From positions 1 to 48,997 of the forward strand of contig JAGAJK010000017.1 of the NCBI GenBank assembly GCA_017626145.1: a DNA stretch of 48,997 nt, read 5' to 3'. Positions 24,813 to 33,254 of this stretch are shown piece after piece. The notes under the pieces are model-generated. The model did no database searches and had not been told where the DNA came from. It worked only from the letters and a program-made list of their open reading frames with translations. The position numbers and the translations under genes are program-made. The stretch's first letter is position 1. Every line of letters starts with the position of its first letter. This stretch comes from Clostridia bacterium (GTDB taxonomy: Bacteria; Bacillota; Clostridia; RGIG6154).

Positions 24813-24842
24813 ATTATATTACTTTGTAAATATTTGTTTCAA
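24813..24842 (-). promoter_or_regulatory. rnpB promoter inside the Nif3-like gene
   Basis: TTGAAA (24837-24842), 18-bp spacer and TATAAT (24813-24818) on the minus strand. The -10 box overlaps the Nif3-like stop codon (24814-24816), and the RNA would start at or within a few bases of the mature 5' end. Confidence 0.75.
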
Positions 24843-25548
24843 TAAACGGATAAACCGTTAAATCTGTATTTTCTTTAAGGTAACTGTCAATAGCTTCTAC
24901 CATGAAAATTTCTGTTTCGTAATGTCCTGCTGCAATTAAAACTATACCGTTTTTCTGCGCCGTTTGTGCGTCGTGATACGCCGCTTCACCTGTTAAATAA
25001 ACATCGCAGCCAACTTCAAGTGCAAGATTCAATTCATCTCCGCCGCTACCGCCTAAAACACCTACAGTTGATATCTTTTTATCAGGATCACCGCAAATTC
25101 TTACTCCCTTGGTATCTAACTTTTCCTTAACATATTCTGCAAATTCAAGAGCTGTCATTTCATTTACTTTTCCGTAGCGAAGCATTCCGTTTGCCTTTAC
25201 CTCTGACAAACCAAGAGCCTTACACAAAGCATCGTTAACACCGCCTTCGGCTGTGTCAAAATTAGTATGTGCCGAATAAACGTTTATATTATTTCTTATA
25301 CAGTCAAGAAAATCCGTATCGGTAACAGAACTGAGCTTATTAAATATTGCAGGGTGATGAGTTACAATTAAATCTGCGTTCTTGCTTTTTGCAAATTCCA
25401 AAACCTCTGTATTAAAATCAAGAGAAACAACAACAGTTTTTATTTCTGCATTTTCGTCCCCTAACATTATACCAACGTTGTCCCATTCACATGCAAGCTC
25501 TTTTGGTGCCATTTTTTCAATTAATTCAGCTATATTTTTTAAAATCAT
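24814..25548 (-). CDS. Nif3-like dinuclear metal centre protein (YqfO/YbgI)
   Basis: 244 residues of the Nif3/DUF34 family, the short form without the PII-like insert. It has ACEWDNVGIMLGD near the N-terminus, VTHHPAIF with the metal-binding His pair (about 62-69), SAHTNFDTAEGG, and the C-terminal GHYETE. The family is annotated as GTP cyclohydrolase 1 type 2 homologue, but the true role is unclear. The start is placed at ATG 25548 (MILKNIAELIEKM), which fits the family and follows AAAGG; an in-frame ATG at 25605 lies well inside trmK. It overlaps the end of trmK by 23 bp. Confidence 0.88.
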   Translation of the reverse strand: MILKNIAELIEKMAPKELACEWDNVGIMLGDENAEIKTVVVSLDFNTEVLEFAKSKNADLIVTHHPAIFNKLSSVTDTDFLDCIRNNINVYSAHTNFDTAEGGVNDALCKALGLSEVKANGMLRYGKVNEMTALEFAEYVKEKLDTKGVRICGDPDKKISTVGVLGGSGGDELNLALEVGCDVYLTGEAAYHDAQTAQKNGIVLIAAGHYETEIFMVEAIDSYLKENTDLTVYPFIETNIYKVI

Positions 25549-26215
25549 ATTTATTAAGCCTTTCAGCAAGTTTTTTGTAATAATTATACCTTTCGGTATC
25601 CTCATTTTGAGAACCCGACATCCCCTTAAGGATTTTTGAGGTTTTATCCTGCATCTTCAGAACAAAGCTTTCAAAAAGCTCTCCGCCTTTTTTTTCAAGA
25701 ATCGGGGAAATTTCCAGGTCTGTTTCGTCACCAAGTATCATTTCACCTTTGCAGACTTTTATTATTGTGTAAATTCTTCTGTCCTCACGAACTAAAATTT
25801 CATCAGTTATCAAAAACGAATTTTCGTAAAGATATTTTCTTAATTTATCAATTCCGTTCATAGGCTGCAGAATTATTTCTTTTGCGGAATATGCAATATT
25901 TTTATGGGCGTTTAAGATATTCGAAATAAGCTCTCCACCCATTCCTGCAATTATTATACTTTCGGCTTCTCCAATGTTTAAAACAGATAAACCGCTGCCA
26001 AGTCTGCATTCAACTATATTTCCTGCTTTGTAATAGTTCACATTTTTCTGACAGGCACCCACAGGCCCTTTATTTATATCGCTTGCTATAACCTTATCCG
26101 CTTTATTATTAAGAGCTAAATACACGGGAATTTTACCGTGATCGGTTCCCACGTCGGAAACAGTTCTGTAACAAACTGCATCTGCTATAGCTTTAAGCCT
26201 TGGTGTAAGTTTCAA
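25526..26215 (-). CDS. trmK: tRNA (adenine-22-N1)-methyltransferase
   Basis: 229 residues. The SAM-binding motif VSDVGTDHGKIPVYLA (about 19-34) and the TrmK signatures ASDINKGPVGACQKN, IIAGMGGELI and LQPMNG are present. It methylates A22 in the D-arm of bacterial tRNAs. The start is a TTG at 26215 with GGAGG 7 nt upstream. It is co-transcribed with the Nif3-like gene, a pairing conserved in many Firmicutes. Confidence 0.93.
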   Translation of the reverse strand: MKLTPRLKAIADAVCYRTVSDVGTDHGKIPVYLALNNKADKVIASDINKGPVGACQKNVNYYKAGNIVECRLGSGLSVLNIGEAESIIIAGMGGELISNILNAHKNIAYSAKEIILQPMNGIDKLRKYLYENSFLITDEILVREDRRIYTIIKVCKGEMILGDETDLEISPILEKKGGELFESFVLKMQDKTSKILKGMSGSQNEDTERYNYYKKLAERLNKYDFKKYS

Positions 26216-26247
26216 TTACATTCCTCCGAACAGATTTTTCTTCTATA

Positions 26248-26276
26248 AGTATATACCAAAACCGTAATTTTGTAAA
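26248..26276 (-). promoter_or_regulatory. Promoter of trmK
   Basis: TTTACA (26271-26276), 17-bp spacer and TATACT (26248-26253) on the minus strand. Confidence 0.55.
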
Positions 26277-26315
26277 GAATTTAAAGGAATTTTTTAATAA
26301 TATTTTACCTTGCAG

Positions 26316-26345
26316 TTGACTTATTACCCCAAAAGGTGATATAAT
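26316..26345 (+). promoter_or_regulatory. Promoter of serS
   Basis: TTGACT (26316-26321), 18-bp spacer and TATAAT (26340-26345). The leader is only about 25 nt, so there is no room for a T-box. Confidence 0.7.
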
Positions 26346-26378
26346 TGTATTAATATACAAACAAAGGAAGGTTTAACG

Positions 26379-27674
26379 ATGTTAGATATTAAGTTTATTA
26401 AAGAAAATCCTGATATAGTTAAAGAAAATATTAAGAAGAAATTCAAAGATGCAAAGTTGCCATTAGTTGATGAAGCTATTGCACTTTACGATGAAAAATG
26501 TGCGGCAAACAGCAAGGCAAATGAGCTTCGTGCAAACCGTAACAAGGTAAGCAAGCAAATCGGCGCACTTATGGGTCAGGGCAAAAAAGATGAAGCTGAA
26601 GAAATGAAAAAGCTTGTTAACGAGCAGGCTGAAGAGCTTGCAGCTTTATCCGCTAAAGAAACGGAGCTTGAAGCAAAGCTTAAAGATGTTATGATGAAAA
26701 TTCCTAACATTGTAGACCCATCCGTTCCTGTTGGTAAGAACGATGAGGAAAATGTAGAAGTACAGCAGTACGGTGAAAAGACTTCCGTTGATTTTGAAAT
26801 TCCTTACCACACAGACATTATGGCTAAATTCAACGGTATTGATAAAGAAGCTGCCGGCAAAGTAGCAGGTGAAGGCTTTTACTATCTTATGGGTGATATT
26901 GCACGTCTTCACAGTGCGGTACTTGCTTACGCAAGAGATTTTATGATTAATAAGGGCTTTACCTACTGCATCCCTCCTTACATGATAAGAAGCAACGTTG
27001 TAACAGGCGTTATGAGCTTTGAGGAAATGGATGCTATGATGTATAAAATTGAAGGTCAGGACCTTTATTTAATAGGTACATCAGAGCATTCTATGATTGG
27101 TAAATTTATTGATACAACAACAGATGAAAATGCTCTCCCTCTTACACTTACAAGCTATTCACCATGCTTCAGAAAAGAAAAGGGTGCTCACGGTATTGAA
27201 GAAAGAGGAATTTATCGAATTCATCAGTTTGAAAAACAGGAAATGATTGTTATCTGCAAGCCTGAAGACAGTATGGAATGGTTTAACAAAATGTGGAGTT
27301 ACAGCGTTGAACTTTTCCGTTCAATGGATATTCCTGTAAGAACACTTGAATGCTGTACCGGAGACCTCGCCGACCTTAAGGTTAAATCTTACGATGTTGA
27401 AGCATGGTCACCAAAGCAGCAGAAATATTTTGAAGTATGTTCCTGCTCAAATCTTGGTGACGCTCAGGCAAGAAGACTTGGCATCCGTGTTAAAGGTGAA
27501 GACGGCAAGAAGTATCTTGCTCACACATTAAACAACACGGTTGTTGCTCCTCCAAGAATGCTTATTGCTTTCCTTGAAAATAACCTTGAATTTGACGGTG
27601 AAAAGTATTCGGTAAGAATTCCTGAAGCTTTAAGACCTTATATGGGTGGAATGGAAAAAATTGAAGAAAAATAA
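26379..27674 (+). CDS. serS: Seryl-tRNA synthetase
   Basis: 431 residues, class II synthetase charging tRNA-Ser. The N-terminal coiled-coil arm (about 25-100, with RANRNKVSKQIGALMGQGKK) contacts the tRNA. The catalytic domain follows with LIGTSEHSMIG (motif region), SPCFRKEKGAHG (motif 2) and NNTVVAPPRMLIAFLEN (motif 3). The length is normal. AAGGAAGG precedes the ATG. A strong terminator follows, so it is a single-gene unit. Confidence 0.97.
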   Translation: MLDIKFIKENPDIVKENIKKKFKDAKLPLVDEAIALYDEKCAANSKANELRANRNKVSKQIGALMGQGKKDEAEEMKKLVNEQAEELAALSAKETELEAKLKDVMMKIPNIVDPSVPVGKNDEENVEVQQYGEKTSVDFEIPYHTDIMAKFNGIDKEAAGKVAGEGFYYLMGDIARLHSAVLAYARDFMINKGFTYCIPPYMIRSNVVTGVMSFEEMDAMMYKIEGQDLYLIGTSEHSMIGKFIDTTTDENALPLTLTSYSPCFRKEKGAHGIEERGIYRIHQFEKQEMIVICKPEDSMEWFNKMWSYSVELFRSMDIPVRTLECCTGDLADLKVKSYDVEAWSPKQQKYFEVCSCSNLGDAQARRLGIRVKGEDGKKYLAHTLNNTVVAPPRMLIAFLENNLEFDGEKYSVRIPEALRPYMGGMEKIEEK

Positions 27675-27681
27675 AAATTTT

Positions 27682-27719
27682 AAGTGTGATAACCCAATTG
27701 GTGTTATCACACTTTTTTA
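27682..27719 (+). terminator. Terminator of serS
   Basis: AAGTGTGATAAC pairs with GTTATCACACTT, followed by six T, eight bases after the serS stop. Confidence 0.9.
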
Positions 27720-27742
27720 TACGATATTTTGCAGATGAATTA

Positions 27743-27771
27743 TTGATTTATATAAAATATTGTGCTATACT
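27743..27771 (+). promoter_or_regulatory. Promoter of the GH94 gene
   Basis: TTGATT (27743-27748), 17-bp spacer and TATACT (27766-27771), about 30 nt before the ATG. Confidence 0.6.
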
Positions 27772-27807
27772 GTAGGTACTTATAATAAAAAACAAGGGGG
27801 ATTTATA

Positions 27808-30069
27808 ATGGCACACAGACAAAACGGTCATTATGTGGAAGGAAGCCACGATTACTGCATAACTAAGGCTGACCTTCCGAGAAACTGGTATAATTATCTT
27901 TGGAACGATAATTATATCACATATACATCACAGACAGGTGCAGGTGAAAGCTTGTTGCAGGATTCTTTAGGAAGAAGAATTACATTAGTAAGCGACAGAG
28001 CTTTTTACATTATTGAGGGTGATAAAAACTGGGGCATTCACGGTCTTCCGGTAAATCAGGAAAACGATAAATTTACTTGCACACATTCCCATGGTGCAAC
28101 AACAGTTTATACAGAAAAGAATGGAATTTCTTCAACTGTTACAACTATTGTTCCCGATAAGGCAAATTGTGAATTGTGGAGTGTAAAATTAAAAAACACT
28201 TCAAACGAAACAAGAACTCTTAAGACTATTACTTTCTGCAACAGCTCACTTGACGGTACATATAAAAGACAAGGTTACAATACAGGCGTTGCAAAGTTTT
28301 CCGAGAGTCTTAACGGCATAATTACCCGCGAGCTTATACCTTTTGAAAGCACAGAAAAGAAAGAAGCTTACGGCTTTTTAGCCCTTTCCGAAAAGGCAGA
28401 CGGATTTAACTGTACATATAATTCAATAGTAGGTCCTTACGGCTCATTCTCACATCCTGTTATTTTGGAAAGAGGCGGATGTGATAATACCGAAGGTCTC
28501 GGTGAAAAGCTTTCTTACGCACTTGAAAAAAATGTAACTCTTGCTCCAAATGAAGAAAAAGAACTTGTTTACATTTGCGGTATCGCTTTCTCTCCTGCCG
28601 AAGCAGAAGAAATGAGAAACACATATGCAAATGCTGAAAAATTCGCAGAAGAAAAGGCTATCGTTTTAAAGAAATTTAAAAGCCAGATTGATATGGTTTC
28701 TATTGAAACTCCCGATGAAATGCTCAACAAGATGTTTGACTGGCTTAAGCATCAGTCTAATCTCGGTTCAAGATGGGCTCGTGTAAGACATAACGGATTC
28801 CGTGATTTAACAAGCGACACCGACTGTCTTGCTTGCGTTAACCCACAGCTTGCGCTTGAAAGATTCAAGAGAATTCTTACATATCAGTTCTCAAACGGTT
28901 ATGCACCAAGAACATTCATTGACGGACAGATTAAGCCTAACAATTTCTCTGATAACACAGTATGGCTTAACTTTACTGCAATGTCAATTATAAAAGAATT
29001 GGGCGACTTATCGATTTTAGATATTGAAGTTCCTTATAACGACGGAACAGTTGGAACAATTTACGAACACTTGTATCGTTCGGTTGACTATCTTTATAAT
29101 TTCAAAGGTCACCACGATTTAGTAAAAATCTGGGGCGGTGACTGGAACGACTGTATGGAAACAGCAGGTCTGGAAGGTAAAGGCGTTAGTATATGGCTTA
29201 GCATCGCCTGGTACCGTGCTAACAAGTTCTTTACAGAGCTTGCCGAAATGCTCGGAAAAACAGAGGACGCACAGCTTTGCTTCAAGCGTGGCGAAGAAAT
29301 GCGCGACATTATTGAAGAATATGGTTGGGATGGCGAATATTATATGTATGCCATAAACGACTGGGGCGAAAAAATCGGTTCAAAGGAAAGCGAGCAGGGT
29401 CAGATTTTCTTAAACCCACAGATATGGGCAGTATTTTCAGGCGTTTCAAGAACAGGCAGAGAGGTTCAGGCTATGGAAATTGCTCAGAAAAAGCTTGATT
29501 CAGAGCTTGGAACAATGGTTTCTTTAGGTTATACAAAGCACGATCCACACATTGGTCTTGTTACAATCAAGCCTGCAGGTGTTCACGAAAACGGCGGTGT
29601 TTACTTACATACAATTGCATGGAAAATTGCCGCAGATGCAATGCTCAAGCGAGCTGACTGGGTTGAAAAGGATATAGAAACAATTCTCCCGTTCCGTAAC
29701 AAGGTAGTAGCAGGAAGAGCTGAACCTTACATTATGTGTAATTCATACTTTGGTGAACAGACAGGCTACCGTCACGGCACACCGGGACAGAGCTGGAGAA
29801 CAGCGGCAGGTCAGTGGTTCCAGAAAGCACTTGTAAACTACGTTTACGGTCTTTTACCTGAAATGGAAGGCTTAAAGATTGATCCATGTCTCCCTGCAAG
29901 CTGGAAAAACTGCTCAATTAAAAAAGAATTCCGTGGCTGTACTTACAATATCAGTTACGAGAATAACGGTGTAAACGTTAAAGCTATTTATGTTAACGGC
30001 GAAAAGATTGAAGGCAATATCTTACCTGTACTTACAGGCGAAGTCGACGTAAAAGTTATAACGGAATAA
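27808..30069 (+). CDS. GH94 family glycoside phosphorylase
   Basis: 753 residues without a signal peptide, so it acts on imported oligosaccharides. The N-terminal beta-sandwich includes WYNYLWND. The (alpha/alpha)6 barrel carries the GH94 catalytic motif GGDWNDCM (Asp as general acid, about residue 447) and KGVSIWLSIAWY. The C-terminal part has GQSWRTAAGQWF and PCLPASWKN, as in cellobiose/chitobiose phosphorylases. The product would be a sugar 1-phosphate, saving ATP. GDWNDCM instead of GDWNDGM indicates that the exact substrate should not be assumed. The start at 27808 follows AAGGGGG; an in-frame ATG at 27760 overlaps the promoter. Confidence 0.88.
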   Translation: MAHRQNGHYVEGSHDYCITKADLPRNWYNYLWNDNYITYTSQTGAGESLLQDSLGRRITLVSDRAFYIIEGDKNWGIHGLPVNQENDKFTCTHSHGATTVYTEKNGISSTVTTIVPDKANCELWSVKLKNTSNETRTLKTITFCNSSLDGTYKRQGYNTGVAKFSESLNGIITRELIPFESTEKKEAYGFLALSEKADGFNCTYNSIVGPYGSFSHPVILERGGCDNTEGLGEKLSYALEKNVTLAPNEEKELVYICGIAFSPAEAEEMRNTYANAEKFAEEKAIVLKKFKSQIDMVSIETPDEMLNKMFDWLKHQSNLGSRWARVRHNGFRDLTSDTDCLACVNPQLALERFKRILTYQFSNGYAPRTFIDGQIKPNNFSDNTVWLNFTAMSIIKELGDLSILDIEVPYNDGTVGTIYEHLYRSVDYLYNFKGHHDLVKIWGGDWNDCMETAGLEGKGVSIWLSIAWYRANKFFTELAEMLGKTEDAQLCFKRGEEMRDIIEEYGWDGEYYMYAINDWGEKIGSKESEQGQIFLNPQIWAVFSGVSRTGREVQAMEIAQKKLDSELGTMVSLGYTKHDPHIGLVTIKPAGVHENGGVYLHTIAWKIAADAMLKRADWVEKDIETILPFRNKVVAGRAEPYIMCNSYFGEQTGYRHGTPGQSWRTAAGQWFQKALVNYVYGLLPEMEGLKIDPCLPASWKNCSIKKEFRGCTYNISYENNGVNVKAIYVNGEKIEGNILPVLTGEVDVKVITE

Positions 30070-30071
30070 AA

Positions 30072-30109
30072 AATTAATTCCCCGGAATTTTCCGGGGAAT
30101 TAATTTTTT
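30072..30109. terminator. Bidirectional terminator between GH94 and ECF genes
   Basis: A 14-bp perfect stem AATTAATTCCCCGG / CCGGGGAATTAATT with T/A tracts on both sides, between convergent genes. Confidence 0.88.
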
Positions 30110-30120
30110 ATAGTTCAGTT

Positions 30121-30687
30121 TTATTTGTTTCTGATATTAATAAGTCTTACAATAATAGGACTTAACACAATATTTACAGCAAGCTCTACAAGAAAATTAG
30201 CTCCTACAAGCACGAAAATCATATAATGACCTACTGCTTCACTTCCTGCCCATTCCGTGATCGTTGGCATAAAAAATGCAAGACAACCCAAAAGGAATAT
30301 TCCTGTGTTTACAAGAGGGCAAACTACTGCCGCTGCAATTACTGCTAAAATCGAGTTGAATTTTCTCAGTAATTCGTAGACTATACCTGACAACAAACCG
30401 CACAACGTACCTTTAGCAAGAACTGTTACAACCGTTCCAAACGGATTTACCGCCATAAAAGCAGCTGCATCTCCACTAATTAAAACAACGGCTCCAAATA
30501 TAAATCCAAGCCATGCACCCGTTTTATATCCGCAGGTTGCTGCTCCGATTACAATCGGCACAAGCACAAGTGAAATTGAAAAAGGGCCAAATTTCACAAA
30601 TGCACCCATAAACTGCAAAACAATCACCATTGCAGTCAATACCGCTGTCAAAACAAGTGTTTGTGTTGACATCTTCTGTGTTTTCAT
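30121..30687 (-). CDS. ECF transporter S component, probable pantothenate type
   Basis: 188 residues with about six membrane helices, the substrate-binding subunit of an energy-coupling-factor vitamin transporter. Hydrophobic runs alternate with glycine-rich turns such as GAATCGYKTGAWLGFIFGA. The start at 30687 (MKTQKMSTQ) has AAGGAGG 7 nt upstream; in-frame codons further upstream lie before this site. It is directly downstream of coaX in the same orientation, 83 bp apart. This suggests pantothenate or a precursor as substrate; the assignment rests on context. The shared EcfA/A'/T module is not in the window. Confidence 0.75.
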   Translation of the reverse strand: MKTQKMSTQTLVLTAVLTAMVIVLQFMGAFVKFGPFSISLVLVPIVIGAATCGYKTGAWLGFIFGAVVLISGDAAAFMAVNPFGTVVTVLAKGTLCGLLSGIVYELLRKFNSILAVIAAAVVCPLVNTGIFLLGCLAFFMPTITEWAGSEAVGHYMIFVLVGANFLVELAVNIVLSPIIVRLINIRNK

Positions 30688-30770
30688 AAAAAATTCCTCC
30701 TTGCTGTCGTTCGGTAAAACCGATACAACGCATATAAATTTTATATTATCCCGTTTACGGGTAATACACA

Positions 30771-31535
30771 TTAAGAATTCTTTTTGTAAAGTATATTAAG
30801 TCCCTTAAGAACCATATTTTCGTCAAGAGTAATTTCGTGCTTGCAATGGGGTACTATTGTCTGTGCAAGACCACCTGTTGCATACACTTTAAGTTCTTCT
30901 CCCGTTGCTTCGTTAAAACGATCTATCATTCCGTCAATCAAGCTTGCATTACCGAATACTACACCGGAAAGCATACAGTCTACGGTATTTTTACCTACTA
31001 CCGATTTAGGTGCTTCAAGTCCTATATGAGGAAGCTGTGCAGTTCCGCTGGCAAGGGCATTTAAGCCTATATTAACACCGGGAATAATTGCAGCTCCCGT
31101 AAATGCACCGTCTTTATCCATAAGCATCATTTTTGTCGCAGTTCCCATATCAATAATAAGTGACGGACTGCCGTAAAGGTAATGAGCGGCAACGCATCCG
31201 CATATTAAATCCGCTCCGACACTTGCCGGATTGTCACAATGAATTTTTATCCCTGTCTTTATTCCGGGGCCTACCATAACGGAATCGACACCGTAAATAA
31301 AGCTTATCGCTTTTTTCATAATGGTATTGAGAGCAGGTACAACTGAGGAAATAATAGCACCCTTGACATCGGATTTTACCACGTCGTGAAGATTTAAAAC
31401 ACTGCGGATTTTTCCTGCATATTCATCTTCGGTAGCCTTAATATTTGTTGCAATTCTTGAAACAAACCTTAACTCATCGCCGTCAAAACCACCGATAACA
31501 ATATTCGTATTTCCGATATCTACTGCAAGTATCAC
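30771..31535 (-). CDS. coaX: Type III pantothenate kinase
   Basis: 254 residues, ASKHA-fold kinase starting coenzyme A synthesis. The phosphate motif AVDIGNTNIVIGGFDG (1st strand), ISSVVPALN, GADLICGCVAA, IIDMGTATKMML and GGLAQTI are all present. The start is taken at GTG 31535 with GGGAG 8 nt upstream, giving MILAVDIGNTN; the TTG at 31550 is too close to the same site. It pairs with an ECF S component downstream. Confidence 0.95.
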   Translation of the reverse strand: MILAVDIGNTNIVIGGFDGDELRFVSRIATNIKATEDEYAGKIRSVLNLHDVVKSDVKGAIISSVVPALNTIMKKAISFIYGVDSVMVGPGIKTGIKIHCDNPASVGADLICGCVAAHYLYGSPSLIIDMGTATKMMLMDKDGAFTGAAIIPGVNIGLNALASGTAQLPHIGLEAPKSVVGKNTVDCMLSGVVFGNASLIDGMIDRFNEATGEELKVYATGGLAQTIVPHCKHEITLDENMVLKGLNILYKKNS

Positions 31536-31568
31536 TATTATCGCTCCCAACCAATATTTTACAGCGTA

Positions 31569-31597
31569 AGTATAACATATTTTTCAAAAAAACGCAA
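31569..31597 (-). promoter_or_regulatory. Possible promoter of coaX
   Basis: TTGCGT (31592-31597), 17-bp spacer and TATACT (31569-31574) on the minus strand, immediately after the bile salt hydrolase stop. The -35 is weak. Confidence 0.4.
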
Positions 31598-31600
31598 TAA

Positions 31601-32575
31601 TCAATTTATATATTTAATATTTTGCCTGTTCATCAGTTCATATGTGGCAAGTATATCTTTGTTTAAATCCTCATTATACATATTAATTGCACATATACGT
31701 CTGTTTTCGTAGGTTGTGTAATAATAAATACATTTGTCGGTATTACAGCACGAAGTGTAATAAGTTAAGTTATACTCACCGTTTTCTTTAACATTTACAC
31801 CTCGTATCTGCCCTATTGAATCCATTATATGAAAAAACTGACTCACACTTTCTGTTTCCACTTCACGGCAAACAGAGTTTTCTTTTATAAAGCAGGCACG
31901 TACAAATCTTGATGCCGACGAAAAGTCACCGGGAAGACCCAATAAACCAAGACCGTTGGAATATACGTCGAACTCTATATCTTCAGAAAATCTATTTTCC
32001 GGCATTTTTGAAGATAAGCTCATATAATTGTTAAGGTTAAACATCTGAATGTCAAATGGCGGATTGTTTGTTAATACACCCACTTTGTTTTCATATACCT
32101 TTAAACCGCTTTTTAAAGGTTCAACAGTAATACTTTTTTCTTTATCGGAAATAATCCAATGTAATGATGTAAGCGGAGTATTTTCATCAAAAGGAATATT
32201 TACAATATTAATGTTATCCAGAAGTGCTTTTGCCACATCCACACAATCTGCTCTCCCTAAAATCCACGGAATAAATTCAAATGGCGTTATATTGCTTTTT
32301 CCGACTTTTATTTCACTATAAAAAGCATTTTCCGGAAAATTAAGACCGGCAACAGACAAGCCTTTTTCATTTGTCGCATCGAAATACAAAGGATAATTAT
32401 TTTGTATTCTTGCCATACCAATCATTGCATAATGAGTTTTTATCTCATTCTGTTCTTTAAATACGAAACAATAATTACGGGGTGTTATAACCACCTTCTC
32501 GCCAAAATCACGTTCAAAATCCAAAGTCCTTCCAAAATAATGATCATTTGTTTTAAAATTAATTGCAGTACACAT
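31601..32575 (-). CDS. bsh: Choloylglycine (bile salt) hydrolase
   Basis: 324 residues, an Ntn-hydrolase that deconjugates glycine- or taurine-linked bile acids. The active set of the family can be read: catalytic Cys2 directly after Met, Arg and Asp in GRTLDFERDF, Asn in NEKGLSVAGLNFP (about 79), Asn in VLTNNPPFD (about 172) and Arg in SASRFVRA (about 226). There is no signal peptide, as usual for cytosolic BSH. Penicillin V acylases share the fold, but NNP and the LNFP loop favour a BSH. Its presence points to a gut habitat. It stands upstream of coaX without an obvious terminator between them. Confidence 0.85.
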   Translation of the reverse strand: MCTAINFKTNDHYFGRTLDFERDFGEKVVITPRNYCFVFKEQNEIKTHYAMIGMARIQNNYPLYFDATNEKGLSVAGLNFPENAFYSEIKVGKSNITPFEFIPWILGRADCVDVAKALLDNINIVNIPFDENTPLTSLHWIISDKEKSITVEPLKSGLKVYENKVGVLTNNPPFDIQMFNLNNYMSLSSKMPENRFSEDIEFDVYSNGLGLLGLPGDFSSASRFVRACFIKENSVCREVETESVSQFFHIMDSIGQIRGVNVKENGEYNLTYYTSCCNTDKCIYYYTTYENRRICAINMYNEDLNKDILATYELMNRQNIKYIN

Positions 32576-32668
32576 AAAAATACGCCTCCGATTTTTTAGT
32601 ATAAGAATAGTTTGGCAAATTTTAATATGTTTATGCTATACCACCTTAAAACAAAGTTCCACATAAAG

Positions 32669-32745
32669 CTTCATTCGCCCCACAAAAAAAGAACGCTTAC
32701 GCGTTGTTATTCTTGGTTTAATTCAAAATGAAGAGAGACTCTGCG
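32669..32745. repeat. Degenerate copy of the tRNA-His 3' end/terminator region
   Basis: CTTCATTCGCCCCACAAA (32669-32686), then an imperfect copy of the terminator hairpin (GAACGCTTACGCGTTGTT), then AATGAAGAGAG near 32730-32740. This repeats, with drift, the arrangement found at 32865-32930 about 196 bp away. The two identical 18-mers are inverted relative to the tRNA-His 3' end. The DNA between copies (32746-32864) has small hairpins and no credible gene. Confidence 0.7.
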
Positions 32746-32864
32746 CTCACTTATCTGTCGACCGCTCTCAGCGGTGCCCGACATCTTGCGTGTGCTCAAG
32801 ACACGACACTCCAAACTGCTTCGCATTTTGGCTGTCTCAACGAACCAAGTTTTCTCCATAAGTT

Positions 32865-32910
32865 CTTCATTCGCCCCACAAAAAAAAGAACGCTTTCGCG
32901 TTCTTATTTG

Positions 32911-32924
<14 letters not shown>
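32865..32924. repeat. 18-bp inverted repeat covering the 3' end of tRNA-His
   Basis: CTTCATTCGCCCCACAAA (32865-32882) is the exact reverse complement of 32907-32924, the latter being the T-arm edge, acceptor strand and CCA of tRNA-His plus four trailing bases. The terminator hairpin sits in the centre. A read-through transcript could pair with the tRNA 3' end. Confidence 0.85.
32877..32905 (-). terminator. Terminator of the tRNA operon
   Basis: AAGAACGC-gaaa-GCGTTCTT with eight T on the minus strand, directly after the encoded CCA of tRNA-His. Confidence 0.88.
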
Positions 32925-32988
<64 letters not shown>

Positions 32989-33012
32989 ATATTAAAATTA
33001 TGTCGCAAAGTG

Positions 33013-33089
<77 letters not shown>

Positions 33090-33092
33090 ACA

Positions 33093-33166
33093 TGGAGCGG
33101 GTGATGGGAATCGAACCCACACGACCAGCTTGGAAGGCTGGGGTTCTACCATTGAACTACACCCGC
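33093..33166 (-). tRNA. tRNA-Gly (TCC)
   Basis: Acceptor GCGGGTG/CACCCGC, anticodon loop CTTCCAA (TCC, reads GGA/GGG), T-loop GTTCGATTC and encoded CCA. It is the first tRNA after the promoter at 33186-33214. Confidence 0.96.
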
Positions 33167-33185
33167 TTATCTTTGCGACTTTATT

Positions 33186-33214
33186 ATTATATCAGTATAT
33201 TTTGAAATTGTCAA
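33186..33214 (-). promoter_or_regulatory. tRNA operon promoter
   Basis: A perfect consensus promoter on the minus strand: TTGACA (33209-33214), 17 bp, TATAAT (33186-33191), just before tRNA-Gly. Strength matches a stable-RNA operon. Confidence 0.85.
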
Positions 33215-33254
33215 GTGATTTTAAATATTTTTTTAATATTTTCCAAATTACTTA

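Noticed and set aside
24385-24845. Plus-strand reading frames of 75-78 codons
   Set aside because: They lie on RNase P RNA and its terminator in antisense and have no protein features.
26216-26378. T-box leader for serS
   Set aside because: The promoter leaves only about 25 nt of leader, and no T-box sequence or specifier hairpin is present.
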